The notes beneath the pieces are model-generated. The model saw only the letters and a list, made by a program, of their open reading frames with translations. It made no database searches and was not told where the DNA came from. The position numbers were made by a program, and so were the translations under genes. Of a DNA stretch of 64,000 bases, positions 29,041 through 38,184 are shown one piece after another. Within the stretch, counting starts at the first letter, position 1, and each line of letters opens with the position of its first letter. Origin of the DNA: Bacillota bacterium (GTDB lineage Bacteria; Bacillota; UBA4882; UBA8346); contig JAEZCE010000052.1 of NCBI GenBank assembly GCA_023429995.1, positions 124,001-188,000 of the forward strand, given 5' to 3'.

Positions 29041-29998
29041 TCTGGTGGCTTTAGGGGAATTACTGATTGATTTCTCCCCCACTGGTTTATCATTAACCGG
29101 CAACCAACTCTTTGAACAAAACCCAGGCGGAGCTCCGGCTAATGTTTTGGCAGCTCTGGCTAAGCTGGGTAAGGAGTGCGCTTTTATCGGGGTGGTTGGT
29201 GATGATCGCTTCGGTATCTTTTTAAAAGAAGTGCTTCAACAGTGCGGTGTAGGGATATCCGGTTTAAAGTATTCCAAAACTGCCAGCACTACTTTGGCTT
29301 TCGTCCATTTAAACCCCGACGGAGACCGCTCCTTTAGTTTTTACCGCAATCCCGGGGCCGACCAGCTGTTAACTGCGGATGATCTTGATTATGATTTGCT
29401 GAAACAGGCCCGAATATTTCATTTCGGTTCGATCTCAATGACCGATGAGCCAGCTCGGAGTACCACTCTGGCCGCTGTTAAATTTGCAAAACAACAAAAC
29501 TCGCTCATCTCTTACGATCCTAATTATCGTCCGCTGCTCTGGCCAAATGAGGAACTGGCAATAAAGCGGATGAAAGCCGGTTTGGAATATGCGGATATTG
29601 TAAAAGTCTCTGAGGAAGAATTGGAGTTGCTCACTGGAACAAAAGATTTGTCGCAAGGTTCCACGTTTCTATATGAAATGGGGATCAGTGTAATTCTGGT
29701 CACGCTTGGTCCGGCAGGCTGTTTTTATCGCTATCGCGGCGGGGCCGGAAGGGTTGCTGGTTTTAATGTCCAGACAATTGATACCACCGGAGCAGGGGAT
29801 GCCTTTTTAGCCGGAGTGTTATATCAATTTAGCGATTTGTCACTTAGAGAAATTAGCGAACTCAATGAAAATCAATTTCAAAAAACAGTCCGTTTTGCAA
29901 ATGCAATGGGAGCCTTGACCACTACCAAAAAGGGGGCAATTCCCGCTTTGCCGCATCTTGAAGCGATAAAACGGTTGATTAATGGACTGGAGTTTTAA
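29033..29998 (+). CDS. scrK: Fructokinase (PfkB/ribokinase family)
   Basis: 321 residues. PfkB signatures: NPGGAPANVLAALAKLG near the N-terminus and DTTGAGDAFLAGVLYQF with the catalytic aspartate. Phosphorylates the fructose released by sucrose phosphorylase. Last gene of the sucrose operon; a long gene-poor stretch follows. Confidence 0.93.
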   Translation: MLDLVALGELLIDFSPTGLSLTGNQLFEQNPGGAPANVLAALAKLGKECAFIGVVGDDRFGIFLKEVLQQCGVGISGLKYSKTASTTLAFVHLNPDGDRSFSFYRNPGADQLLTADDLDYDLLKQARIFHFGSISMTDEPARSTTLAAVKFAKQQNSLISYDPNYRPLLWPNEELAIKRMKAGLEYADIVKVSEEELELLTGTKDLSQGSTFLYEMGISVILVTLGPAGCFYRYRGGAGRVAGFNVQTIDTTGAGDAFLAGVLYQFSDLSLREISELNENQFQKTVRFANAMGALTTTKKGAIPALPHLEAIKRLINGLEF

Positions 29999-30024
29999 GA
30001 AATCGTGAAACGTGAGCCTGCTAT

Positions 30025-30259
30025 ATGGGAGCCCTCTTATCAGAGAAACCTTATTATGAAAAATTTCTCGAAAGTTATAGAAAAAATATTGGTAACGATA
30101 TTGAAATTCATCCGGATATAATACTATAAGCTGGAGGATATCTGGGAGTTCCTTGGGCAGTTTTTATACGATGAGCAGGAAACCGGAGAAAAGATGAAGA
30201 CCTTAAAATATCTTGAAAGAGAATTAGCCGGTATAGATAAAAACTTGTTATGTGAGTAG
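30025..30259 (+). pseudogene. Frameshifted gene fragment of unknown family
   Basis: Reading from ATG 30025 gives MGALLSEKPYYEKFLESYRK and on to a stop near 30130. A one-base shift there continues as YKLEDIWEFLGQFLYDEQ and on to the stop at 30257. The joined text looks like the C-terminal part of a phosphotransferase-like protein, but I cannot identify it. Classed as a relic because of the frame break and small size. Confidence 0.3.
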
Positions 30260-30923
30260 GTACTAAACACATAGCAAATAGACCTGAATAAATGTAAAAT
30301 CATGCAGATCTACTGATAAACTTGGGGTAAGTTGGAATGTCACTTCCCATACTGCCCTGCCGCAACTTTCTCACCGAGCTGGCCTATCGTTAGAGTTAGA
30401 CGAAGAACGCTATATTGTTATGAGGGAAAGACGATTTTATGGCGAAAACGGTCCTTTTTTAATAAACCCATTCGTTAGATGAACAGTGAAAAGTTACTGA
30501 TTTGGTCGATCTCAGCTTAACATAAAGTTGAACGATGAACGACCAATTAAGAAGGATTTCGTCTGTAGCTTGGTAGATTGATTGAATTTAATGGACGAAG
30601 CGGTCAGCCAATGGATGGGACGGAATTTATCTGGACGGAGTTGCCATCTATGCGGACAGAAGATCAATCCGGGTGGATTATCTACAAAACACATTAGGAT
30701 ATCCTAAATCCACGTTGGATGGAGAGGTTATCCAGATGGACGGAGGTTTGTTTCTCATTCTATAAAACATTTTGACATAAAAGAGAAAATTTTTTTAATA
30801 TTGTAGGTTAATCCGAAGTCACAGGATGCTTAGAAGTTCATAAATAAGTAAAGTTAAGTTTGGTAACTAATTTTTGTTACGAAGAAAATATAGGCTCCTT
30901 TGGGTTTTATGTTTTTTGGCCCT
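30260..30923. other. Gene-poor stretch between sucrose operon and conflict region
   Basis: No convincing reading frame, tRNA or repeat is visible here. Stop codons are frequent in all frames. Confidence 0.5.
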
Positions 30924-30928
30924 TAAAA

Positions 30929-30975
30929 AATTTAGTCGTTAGACCCGATAGTGAGAGAAGTATCATAAGTGAGTT
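30929..30975 (+). repeat. rlmH 3'-end-like att repeat, copy C
   Basis: AAATTTAGTCGTTAGACCCGATA, interrupted by small changes, then GAGAGAAG and TATCATAAGTGAG. The TATCATAAGT core is identical to that in rlmH itself. The distal hairpin found after copies D and E is absent. It lies about 365 bp before the VbhA-type gene. Confidence 0.6.
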
Positions 30976-31094
30976 GCAAAGCTTATTTACATGGGGATTA
31001 GAACATTTTGTGCAGAAAAAGGATTTGCAAAATTGTCAATTCATATTATGGTTTATTTGAGATACTACTTTTATTTATAAGCTCTGTCAAATCG

Positions 31095-31140
31095 AAGCCC
31101 CAAGTTCCTACTTGGGAGAATAGTAGAAATGATGGGGCTT
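31095..31140. repeat. Nested inverted repeat
   Basis: AAGCCCCA (31095-31102) pairs with TGGGGCTT (31133-31140), with an inner CCAAGT/ACTTGG pair. No T run of length follows. Role unknown. Confidence 0.4.
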
Positions 31141-31295
31141 GTTTATTTTGTTTTGATTAATGTGTTAGGCTGAAGAAGTAAACAGTCAATGGGTCACAGG
31201 CCGTATTTTACCGGTTACTTAGGTTGTTTCACTAAGCCGGTAGTTAAGTCGAGCCAATATCGGGCGAACTTAAGCAATATCACGCCGAATATTAT

Positions 31296-31304
31296 GGTAT
31301 AATA
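31296..31304 (+). promoter_or_regulatory. Extended -10 promoter of the VbhA-type gene
   Basis: TGGTATAAT is a perfect extended -10 element, 34 bp upstream of the start codon. The same nonamer occurs near 35014 after copy D, and a near match (TGGTATATC) near 45752 after copy F. Confidence 0.6.
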
Positions 31305-31338
31305 TATAGAAATTGATTATAAAGCCGGGGTTGATTTC

Positions 31339-31617
31339 ATGTCTAAAGTAAAGGTAGCAGTAAAAAAATCAATATTAAAAGATAAAACCTCAATAGAGAC
31401 TCAGGAATCAGAAACCCAAGTGAAAGAAAGGGTCAATAAAGCGTTAGCTAGCGTCCATGCGTCGATGGCGATGGAAGGATTAAAACCAAGCAAAGCGGCA
31501 GTCGCTCTTGGTAAGCAATATCTTGAAGGTAAAATAAGTGGCCAGGAAGCTATCTCGAAGGTTAAAGCCAGACATCTGGCAAGCCTAAGGCATTTACAAG
31601 ACAAGTGGCTTTTCTAA
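31339..31617 (+). CDS. VbhA-like antitoxin of a Fic toxin-antitoxin pair
   Basis: 92 residues. The central helix carries the Fic-inhibition motif (S/T)xxxE(G/N) as S42-MAM-E46-G47, in the usual context ALASVHASMAMEGLKPS, followed by LGKQYLEGKISGQEAI, typical of VbhA-family antitoxins. In such pairs the glutamate enters the Fic active site and blocks AMP transfer. The toxin gene directly downstream is broken, so this antitoxin may be an orphan. Confidence 0.75.
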   Translation: MSKVKVAVKKSILKDKTSIETQESETQVKERVNKALASVHASMAMEGLKPSKAAVALGKQYLEGKISGQEAISKVKARHLASLRHLQDKWLF

Positions 31618-31619
31618 GT

Positions 31620-31870
31620 ATGACTGTGAATTACTAAGTCACTCTATTGTTACCCCGATACAAATATTCAATGTGATTCACTCATTTCGAGAAGGTAATG
31701 GGCGGACTATAAGGGAATTTATCCGTTGTATTGCATTGAAAAGTAGTTTAGATATTGATTGGTCATTAATCGATCACCAAAAGTTGTTGGATGCAATAAT
31801 TAGAGCAGTAGATGATATTTATGAACCTCTTGAGAAGTGTCTTGGAATTGTTATTGTGAAGGCTCAATAA
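31620..31870 (+). pseudogene. Truncated Fic-domain toxin
   Basis: The frame ending at 31870 reads IHSFREGNGRTIREFIRCIA, the core Fic motif HxFx(D/E)GNGRxxR that binds ATP in AMP-transferases. About 150 residues of N-terminal Fic domain normally lie before it. Only about 50 bp separate it from the antitoxin stop, and the expected ATG at 31620 meets a stop after five codons (MTVNY). A deletion has removed most of the toxin. A 45-bp piece of the same motif is repeated at 47719-47763. Confidence 0.75.
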
Positions 31871-31881
31871 AGAGGATTGAT

Positions 31882-34850
31882 ATGGATTATAACGAATTGC
31901 TCACGAAGTACCATTGGTTACAGAGTGAGAATCATCGTTTGCGGGAAGAAAATAAACGGTTAAGGCTTCAATTGGGAATTCCTGAACAGCCAGGGATTCC
32001 TTTTGACTATACACTTAATATGGAGGTAACTGAGCCAAAACCGGTGCCGGAAATGAATAAAGCGGATTCCAATGAAGTTGAGATTCCGGATGTTAATAAT
32101 CTTTCAACTCCATCAGAAAAAATCAAACTATTCATGTCGCTCTTTAAAGGCAGAAATGATGTTTATGCCAAAAGGTGGGAGAATAAGAAGAAGGGGACTT
32201 CTGGCGACGCGCTCGTGCGCATTCACCAGTTTGTTTGAATGAATGGCGGCCCGGATTGTGTGTTAAACCGAAAGGAAAATGCGCTGACTGTGCCCATAAG
32301 GAATTAGACAAACTGGACGAAAAAGTGATTGATGCACATTTACGCGGGATTGATAATTTTATTGCGGGAATATATCCTTTGCTATCGGATGAAACCTGCT
32401 GCTTTTTGGCTATTGATTTTGATGATGAGGAATGGCAAAAGGATATTTCGGTATTACGTGAAACTTGTTTCGAATTTAAAATTCCGTTAGCTGTCGAACG
32501 TTCACGTTCAGGCAAAGGAGCCCATGCATGGTTTTTCTTTGAGAATCCTATATCAGCAGTTTTAGCAAGAAAATTTGGTAGTGCCTTACTCACTTACTCC
32601 ATGAGCAAAAGGCATGAAATAACCTTTAGGTCATATGACCGTTTTTTTCCCAATCAGGACACTATGCCCAAAGGCGGGTTTGGAAATTTGATTGCTTTGC
32701 CTCTGCAGAAAGCGGCCCGAAATAATAATAACAGTGTTTTCATTGACGAGAAATTTGAACCATATGGCGATCAATGGGCGTTTTTAGCCACCATTCAGAA
32801 ACTAGATGAAAACGAGCTTGAGGGGCTTACGTCAAAGCTTTGTCATGGTGGTGAACTTGGGACTTTAAGAAAAGACGATGAAGAAGACGAAAAACCATGG
32901 GAGACCAAGAAGCTCAAATTATTAAAAAACGATTTCCCACCGGAGATTGAAATAGTAAGAGCGAATATGTTGTATATTTTAAAGGAAGGCATTTCTCAAC
33001 GGGCTTTAAACTATATTAAACGGTTAGCGGCTTTTAATAACCCGGAATTTTATAAAGCTCAGGCCATGCGGCTCTCTACGAAGACGATTCCAAGGATTAT
33101 ATCCTGCTCGGACGAAACTCAAGAATATTTGTGTCTGCCGCGGGGGTGCGAAACAGATTTAAGAGAGTTATTGGATGGACTTGGCATTGATACTCGCTTT
33201 ATTGATAAGACAAATTCAGGTAAAAAAATTGATGTCAAGTTTAATGGCAATTTACGGGATGAACAACCATTAGCTCTTGAAAAGCTACATAAAGTTGATA
33301 ACGGCGTGCTTTGTGGGACGACGGCTTTTGGAAAAACCGTTGTGGCTATAAAGCTGGTTGCGGAACGGAAGGTAAATACTCTCATTTTGGTTGATAAAGT
33401 AAGTTTGGTATCCCAATGGGAAAAGCGGTTAACTGAATTTTTGAGTATCAATGAAAAACTACCGGATATTGATGAAGGAAAAAAACGAGGGAGAAAAAAG
33501 GTTCGAAGTATTATCGGACAATTGGGAGCGGGGAAGAGCACCTTAAACGGGATCATTGATATCGCAGTGATGCAATCATTGAACCGAATGGGTGAAGTCA
33601 AGGAGTGCGTAAAAAACTATGGCATGATTATTGTTGATGAGTGCCATCATGTTTCGGCCTTTAGTTTTGAAACAATACTCAAGAACACCAATGCCAAATA
33701 TGTTTACGGATTAACCGCTACTCCTACCCGAAAGGACGGACATCATCCTATCATTTTCATGCAATGTGGGCCAATCCGCTACAGGGATGATGCCAAAAAG
33801 CAGGCTGAAAATAGACCTTTTGATCATTATGTTATACCAAGATTTACTTCTCTACGAGTTCCTTTGGATAAGGATGAGAAAGAAGTATCGATTCAAGATC
33901 TATATTCGGAGATTGCACAAAATGGCATCCGGAATCAGCAGATTGTTCATGATGTGATAAAGAGTCATGAAAACGGTAGGAACTGTATTATCTTAACGGA
34001 TAGAATCATTCATGTGGAAATCCTTGCGAAAGAATTGAGAGAAAACATTCCGGATGTGCTTGTTCTAACAGGCGGGATGGGTGCCAAGGAAACCAGGGAA
34101 ATTTTGAAGCAAATTGTGGATACGCCATTCGATCAACCGTTGACTTTGGTTGCCACCGGCAAATATATCGGGGAAGGTTTTGACGAACCTCGTTTGGACA
34201 CCTTATTTTTAACGATGCCGATATCTTGGAAAGGAACTTTACAGCAATATGCTGGCAGGCTTCATCGATTGTTCGAGAATAAAAAGGAAGTGCAGATTTA
34301 TGATTATGTGGATATTCATGTGAAGATGTTGGAGAAAATGTATCATAAGCGGCTTTCAGGATATGCAGGTATTGGGTATAAAGCGAAAGGTGAAAATATT
34401 GCAGCAGAGTCCATCGACATCATTTTTGATAAGAATAACTTTTTGCCTGTATATAGTAATGATATTTTGAATGCAGCCCGGGAAATTCTTATTGTAAGTC
34501 CTTATGCCACTAAAAGAAGAACTTTACAGATGCTCCAACATCTTAAGACGGCACTCTGCAATCAGGTCAAAGTAATGGTAGTAACCAGGCCTGTTGACGA
34601 TTTCAACGAAAAGGATATAACCGTCTTGCAGGGTTGTTTGGAATTGTTGAAAAATGCAGGAGTAAGGGTAGTTTTCCGCCCAAATATTCATCAAAAATTT
34701 GCGGTGATCGATCAAAGAATTGTATGGTATGGAAGTATTAACTTATTGAGCTTTGGGAGTGCGGAGGAAAGCATCATGCGGCTTGAAAGTTCGAATATAG
34801 CCAATGAACTGATTAAAATTACAGAAAAGGTCAATGATAAGTTGTTATAG
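31882..34850 (+). pseudogene. TOTE conflict-system primase-helicase-PLD protein, frameshifted
   Basis: Best read as one ~990-residue gene starting at ATG 31882 (AGAGG upstream). N-terminal coiled coil (residues 1-35), linker, archaeo-eukaryotic-primase-like domain (LAIDFDDEEW with acidic residues; ERSRSGKGAHAWFFF; SYDRFFPNQD), SF2 helicase (Walker A TTAFGKTVVA; DECH box IIVDECHHV; TATPTRKDG; QQYAGRLHR) and a C-terminal phospholipase-D-like module with one HKD-type motif (HQKFAVIDQ). The frame breaks between 32206 and 32222: KKKGTSG continues in one frame and SPVCLNEWRPG in another, so the product is split at 32238/32235. Downstream parts may be translated from TTG 32235. TOTE proteins are proposed NTP-dependent defence effectors. 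The break could be real decay or an assembly error. Confidence 0.85.
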
Positions 34851-34871
34851 TTTGTTGAAGAAAAAAGAATG

Positions 34872-34970
34872 TAAAAATTTCGCCGTTGGACCCGATACGG
34901 GAGAGCGTTACCACAAATAATTCGCCGATAGAAGGGATACAGTATGCGTATCACCCGTATAGGCGAAAAA
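34872..34970 (+). repeat. rlmH 3'-end-like att repeat with distal hairpin, copy D
   Basis: AAAAATTTCGCCGTTGGACC, then CGATACGGGAGAGCGTTACCA and CAAATAATT, followed by an imperfect hairpin from TTCGCCGATAG (near 34920) to TATAGGCGAA. It begins 22 bp after the TOTE stop. The surroundings, including the TOTE 3' end, are duplicated at 40434-40805. Confidence 0.6.
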
Positions 34971-35013
34971 TATAAGTGACTTCATTTGAAGATTGGCTTG
35001 GGACCGATAAACT

Positions 35014-35022
35014 TGGTATAAT
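35014..35022 (+). promoter_or_regulatory. Extended -10 promoter of the MNT/HEPN pair
   Basis: TGGTATAAT about 30 bp before the nucleotidyltransferase ATG, the same element as at 31296-31304. Confidence 0.55.
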
Positions 35023-35049
35023 AAATATAAGAAATGAGATGGTGGCAAA

Positions 35050-35361
35050 ATGCAAAACGTTCTAAATGAAGCAATCGATATTATTGTTAAAAATTTTGCT
35101 CCGGATAAAATCATCTTATTTGGTTCCCGGGCCACCGGAATGGCAAATCAGGATAGTGATCATGATTTATGAATTATAAAAAGTGATTTGCAGCATAAAC
35201 GAAAAACCGCCCAAGATGTCTACAAAGCATTAATTGGGCTCCAATTCTCAGTTGATGTTATAGTAGAAACTCCTGAAAAATTTGAGGAATTTAAAACCAA
35301 CCCGTTTTTAATTTATCGGAAGATTGCCGAAAATGGAGAAATTCTCTATGAAAAGCAATGA
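35050..35361 (+). pseudogene. Minimal nucleotidyltransferase (MntA-type antitoxin) with in-frame stop
   Basis: Starts MQNVLNEAIDIIVKNFAPDK and contains the nucleotidyltransferase motif GSRATG...DSDHDL. TGA at 35170-35172 then interrupts the frame exactly where the second catalytic-strand residues follow. The same frame continues IIKSDLQHKR through VDVIVETPEKFEEF to the stop at 35359. MNT proteins AMPylate and neutralise HEPN RNases. This one is probably inactive unless the stop is a sequencing error. Confidence 0.7.
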
Positions 35362-35735
35362 GTTAGCTGCAGCTTGGCCCAAAAAGGGCAATCAGTAATC
35401 TGGAAAAAGCAAAGATTGGTAAGATTTCCGAAGCACTGTTTTATGAGGATTTATGTTTTGATTGTCAACAGGCAGTTGAAAAAGGATTAAAAGCACTTCT
35501 AATTTCAAATGGTATCACTTTTCCGAAGACCCATTCGCTAAATATGCTCATTGCCTTACTGAAGGGTTGTATTCAAGTACCCCCAGAGGTAGAATCTGCG
35601 GTGGTATTAAATGATTATGTGGTTGAAACGCGTTATCCCGGTGAATATGAGCCGGTAACAGAAATTGAATATTTTGAGGCTATCGACATCGCAAGTAAAG
35701 TCATCCAATGGGTGAAAGAAGAAGTAGGAAATTAA
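35348..35735 (+). pseudogene. HEPN-domain toxin partner, frameshifted
   Basis: ATG 35348 overlaps the MNT end. It reads MKSNELAAAWPK, then a one-base slip in the A/G run near 35380-35386 is needed to continue AISNLEKAKIGKISEALFYE, DLCFDCQQAVEKGLKALLIS and on to the stop at 35733. The helical bundle text and position behind an MNT gene identify HEPN. The Rx4-6H RNase motif is not clear. Both partners of this pair are broken. A terminator follows. Confidence 0.7.
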
Positions 35736-35761
35736 AGGCTTGATTAACTAAGCCTTTTTTT
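35734..35761 (+). terminator. Terminator after HEPN pseudogene
   Basis: AAAGGCTT (35734-35741) and AAGCCTTT (35750-35757) with an 8-nt loop and a run of seven T residues. Confidence 0.85.
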
Positions 35762-35791
35762 GTTAGGAGTTAAAAAACGTTGAGGATTAAA

Positions 35792-36120
35792 ATGGATTAT
35801 AACGACTTACTCGAAAAGTACCATGCGGTACAACGCGAGAATCATATCTTAAAAGAAGAAATTAAACGACTGAAGTTTCAATTGGGAATTCCTGAACAGC
35901 CAGGGATTCCTTTTGATTTTGCGCCTAATTTGGGCGCAACGGAGTCAAAACCAGTGCCGGAAATGATTAAAGCGGATTGCAATGAAGAAGAAATCGCAGA
36001 TATTAATAACCTATCAACTCCCTGCGGAAAAAAATTAAATTATTGAACTAAACTGCTACCGACTGAAAGCCGGTAGCAGTTTAGTTACGTCGCTCTTTAA
36101 AGGCCGGGATGATGTTATCC
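35792..36120 (+). pseudogene. 5' remnant of a second TOTE gene
   Basis: MDYNDLLEKYHAVQRENHIL and LGIPEQPGIPFDFAP align with the start of the TOTE gene at 31882. The match runs to TCGCTCTTTAAAGG and GATGATGTT near 36115, but a 42-bp palindrome interrupts it at 36045-36086. The primase and helicase parts are missing. A 3' remnant of the same gene type lies at 40434-40630. Confidence 0.85.
36045..36086. repeat. 42-bp palindromic insertion in the TOTE remnant
   Basis: A perfect 16-bp inverted repeat (36046-36061 with 36071-36086, arms beginning AACTAAACTGC) around a 9-nt loop. Aligned to the intact TOTE sequence near 32125-32135, homologous bases resume right after it, so it reads as an insertion rather than a deletion scar. 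Could act as a mobile palindromic unit. Confidence 0.7.
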
Positions 36121-36745
36121 TTTTAGTGAGGCATAAACAATGCAACTTCAAAACTGATATCGTATTCAAATGAGCAACAGGGAAAAGAATTAAACCCTCA
36201 TTACTGGGTTTGAGGTAACAAACCGTGATTATCACCCTTCCGCCAAGCTAGTATTGATGGAACTGGAACAGGCTGTTGCAAACCAATACTCTATAGAGAT
36301 TTTTTTCTGGAATATTTGAAGTATGAACGAAAAAACGGCAACGGACAATTAGTCTAGTTGTCGCTTTTTTTTCGGAAATTGAAGAAAAACGCAGGCAGTT
36401 CTTGAGAATTCGTGGTCAAATAGTTTGGGAGTATATTCAGGGCGCTGAGACGCTCCCTCTGGGCCTATAAAAATTAATAAACTCGCTGATATCTTCCCCT
36501 ACTTCGGTGAAAGCGGGTGAATCCCCCCTGCCCTTCCCAATTACCATACCTTAGTAAATCTAAGAAATACGTTTCAATATTATATTTGGTTTTCAATTTA
36601 ACGGATTCTCCATAAGAAAAATTTAAGATTTACTCTAAATTTTTATTAAGATATCAATCATATAATGACACTTAGTTCATCTCATGAATAGTAAAGGAAC
36701 TTGATGTTACATTTTCATAGATTTAATGGAGGTTTAGCCTAAAAA
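36121..36745. other. Gene-poor stretch with a terminator-like hairpin and a promoter
   Basis: No intact gene. A 41-codon open piece near 36205-36320 (includes TNRDYHPSAKLVLMELEQAV) is unrecognised. A GACAA/TTGTC hairpin with eight T residues sits at 36346-36373. TATAAT at 36661-36666 is a likely -10 for the following operon. AT-rich direct repeats just upstream (TTTAAGA, ATTAAGA) could be response-regulator sites, but this is speculative. Confidence 0.45.
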
Positions 36746-37357
36746 ATGAAAAAAAATTGCTTTCCAACTGAATTGGAAAAAGTCCAAACGACGGGTATGC
36801 AGAAAAGTATTTCTGAAAGAGCCAACTTTCTATATAAATTTTTACAATCTCCCCGGAATATAGGAAGTCTTACACCAAGTTCATTCTATTTGGCCCAGGC
36901 CATGATTGAGCCGATTGATTGGAAGAATACGCGAGCAATTGTGGAATTAGGAGCCGGCACCGGGGTATTTACCCGATTTATTCAGCAATCAAAAAACCCC
37001 GAGTGCCTTGGAATCATATTTGAACAAGATAAAGAAATGATTAATTATCTAATGAAGCTATACCCGGGTTTTTCATATCATTCAAGTGCGGAGGAACTGT
37101 ATACTGTTATACGGCAGTTAGGACTTTCCGAGGTGGATCACATTTTATCGGGATTGCCGTTTATGAATTTTCCTCAGGGTTTACGCGAGCGGATCTTGAA
37201 TGATGTAATCCTTTCTTTAAAACCAGGTGGCCTATTTATACAGTGTCAATATTCACTTCAAATGAAAAAGCAATTATCGAAGCGGTTTACAAAAGTGGAT
37301 ATAAGGTTTGTTCCTCTAAATATTCCACCGGCATTTGTGTATTATTGTTACAAATAA
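36746..37357 (+). CDS. Phospholipid N-methyltransferase-like SAM methyltransferase
   Basis: 203 residues. Rossmann methyltransferase with motif I IVELGAGTGVFTRF, acidic FEQD at the end of strand beta-2 and motif IV SGLPFMNFP, as in PmtA/COG3963 phospholipid methyltransferases and KsgA-related enzymes. The preceding NIGSLTPSSFYLAQAM is also typical of that group. First of five co-directional genes that include a PAP2 lipid phosphatase and a two-component system, which supports a membrane-lipid role. Confidence 0.8.
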   Translation: MKKNCFPTELEKVQTTGMQKSISERANFLYKFLQSPRNIGSLTPSSFYLAQAMIEPIDWKNTRAIVELGAGTGVFTRFIQQSKNPECLGIIFEQDKEMINYLMKLYPGFSYHSSAEELYTVIRQLGLSEVDHILSGLPFMNFPQGLRERILNDVILSLKPGGLFIQCQYSLQMKKQLSKRFTKVDIRFVPLNIPPAFVYYCYK

Positions 37358-37374
37358 AATAGCAAGGAGGTATT

Positions 37375-37479
37375 ATGAGAAAAGCATACTTCATTATCAT
37401 AGTAGTGATCGTCGTTATTCAACTAATCTTCATCGGATGGGGATTTAGCTTTTTATCACATTTCAAGTGGATACCATAA
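37375..37479 (+). CDS. 34-aa single-pass membrane peptide
   Basis: ATG 37375 is preceded by CAAGGAGG at ideal spacing. The product is MRKAYFIIIVVIVVIQLIFI then GWGFSFLSHFKWIP: one hydrophobic helix with two positive residues before it (positive-inside) and a short polar tail. It fills the gap between the methyltransferase and PAP2 genes in the same operon. The family is unknown. It may be a small regulator or subunit of its membrane-enzyme neighbours. Confidence 0.65.
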   Translation: MRKAYFIIIVVIVVIQLIFIGWGFSFLSHFKWIP

Positions 37480-37515
37480 ATGTCAGGACAAAATTGATAA
37501 TGAGGAGAGATTCCA

Positions 37516-38184
37516 GTGAAATTTGTCAGAAAGCAGCTATATGCCTTAAGTCTTTTATTGACAATCCCGTTAATGCAAATAATATATGGGGTGCTTAATG
37601 ACTCTATAAGAGGTATGCGTAGTCTTTTGACTGATTTGGATCGATCTTTACCTTTTGTAAAGCAATTTATAGTACCTTATATGGTTTGGTATGTATTTAT
37701 CTATTTTGTTTTGATTTATTTATTGTTTAACGACAAAGAAACCTACTACAAAACCTTGCTTGCGGTTGATATATGTTTTATTATCTGTTTTTTCATATTT
37801 TGCTTTTATCCTACGACTGTGCCGCGGCTTGAATTAACAAGTGATGATCTGTTTACGAAACTTGTTAAAATTGTTTATTCTTACGATAACCCGTATAACT
37901 GTTTTCCCAGTATCCATTGTTTTACCAGCTGGCTAATGATAAGAGGTATAGGATCGAGTAAAATAAAAAATAAAATTAACTCTTTTATTATAATTTCTAC
38001 CGCTATTACAATTATTCTTTCAACTCAATTTATCAAGCAACATGTTTTGCTGGATGCAATATCTGGTATAATCTTAGCTGATATAGTATTTAATCTGATA
38101 TATAAATTTGATAGGGAAAAAATTTTGTCATGGAAAAAGAAACTTTGCTCATTGTTGACGATGAAAAAGAAATTAGGGACTTAA
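37516..38184 (+). CDS. PAP2-superfamily membrane phosphatase/phosphotransferase
   Basis: 222 residues with about six TM helices. PAP2 motifs: NCFPSIHCFTSW (C2, catalytic His) and STQFIKQHVLLDAISG (C3, His...Asp). The spacing resembles the inositolphosphotransferase (Aur1/Ipt1) branch. Acts on lipid phosphates at the membrane. The last 55 bases overlap the response regulator gene. Confidence 0.85.
   Translation: MKFVRKQLYALSLLLTIPLMQIIYGVLNDSIRGMRSLLTDLDRSLPFVKQFIVPYMVWYVFIYFVLIYLLFNDKETYYKTLLAVDICFIICFFIFCFYPTTVPRLELTSDDLFTKLVKIVYSYDNPYNCFPSIHCFTSWLMIRGIGSSKIKNKINSFIIISTAITIILSTQFIKQHVLLDAISGIILADIVFNLIYKFDREKILSWKKKLCSLLTMKKKLGT

Noticed and set aside
30860..31060. 66-aa plus-strand frame across repeat copy C
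   Set aside because: No start signal, and it spans the repeat; not supported as a gene.
35050..35361. TGA at 35170 as recoding (selenocysteine or tryptophan)
   Set aside because: No SECIS-like hairpin is apparent just after it, and other genes in the window end normally at TGA; decay is simpler.
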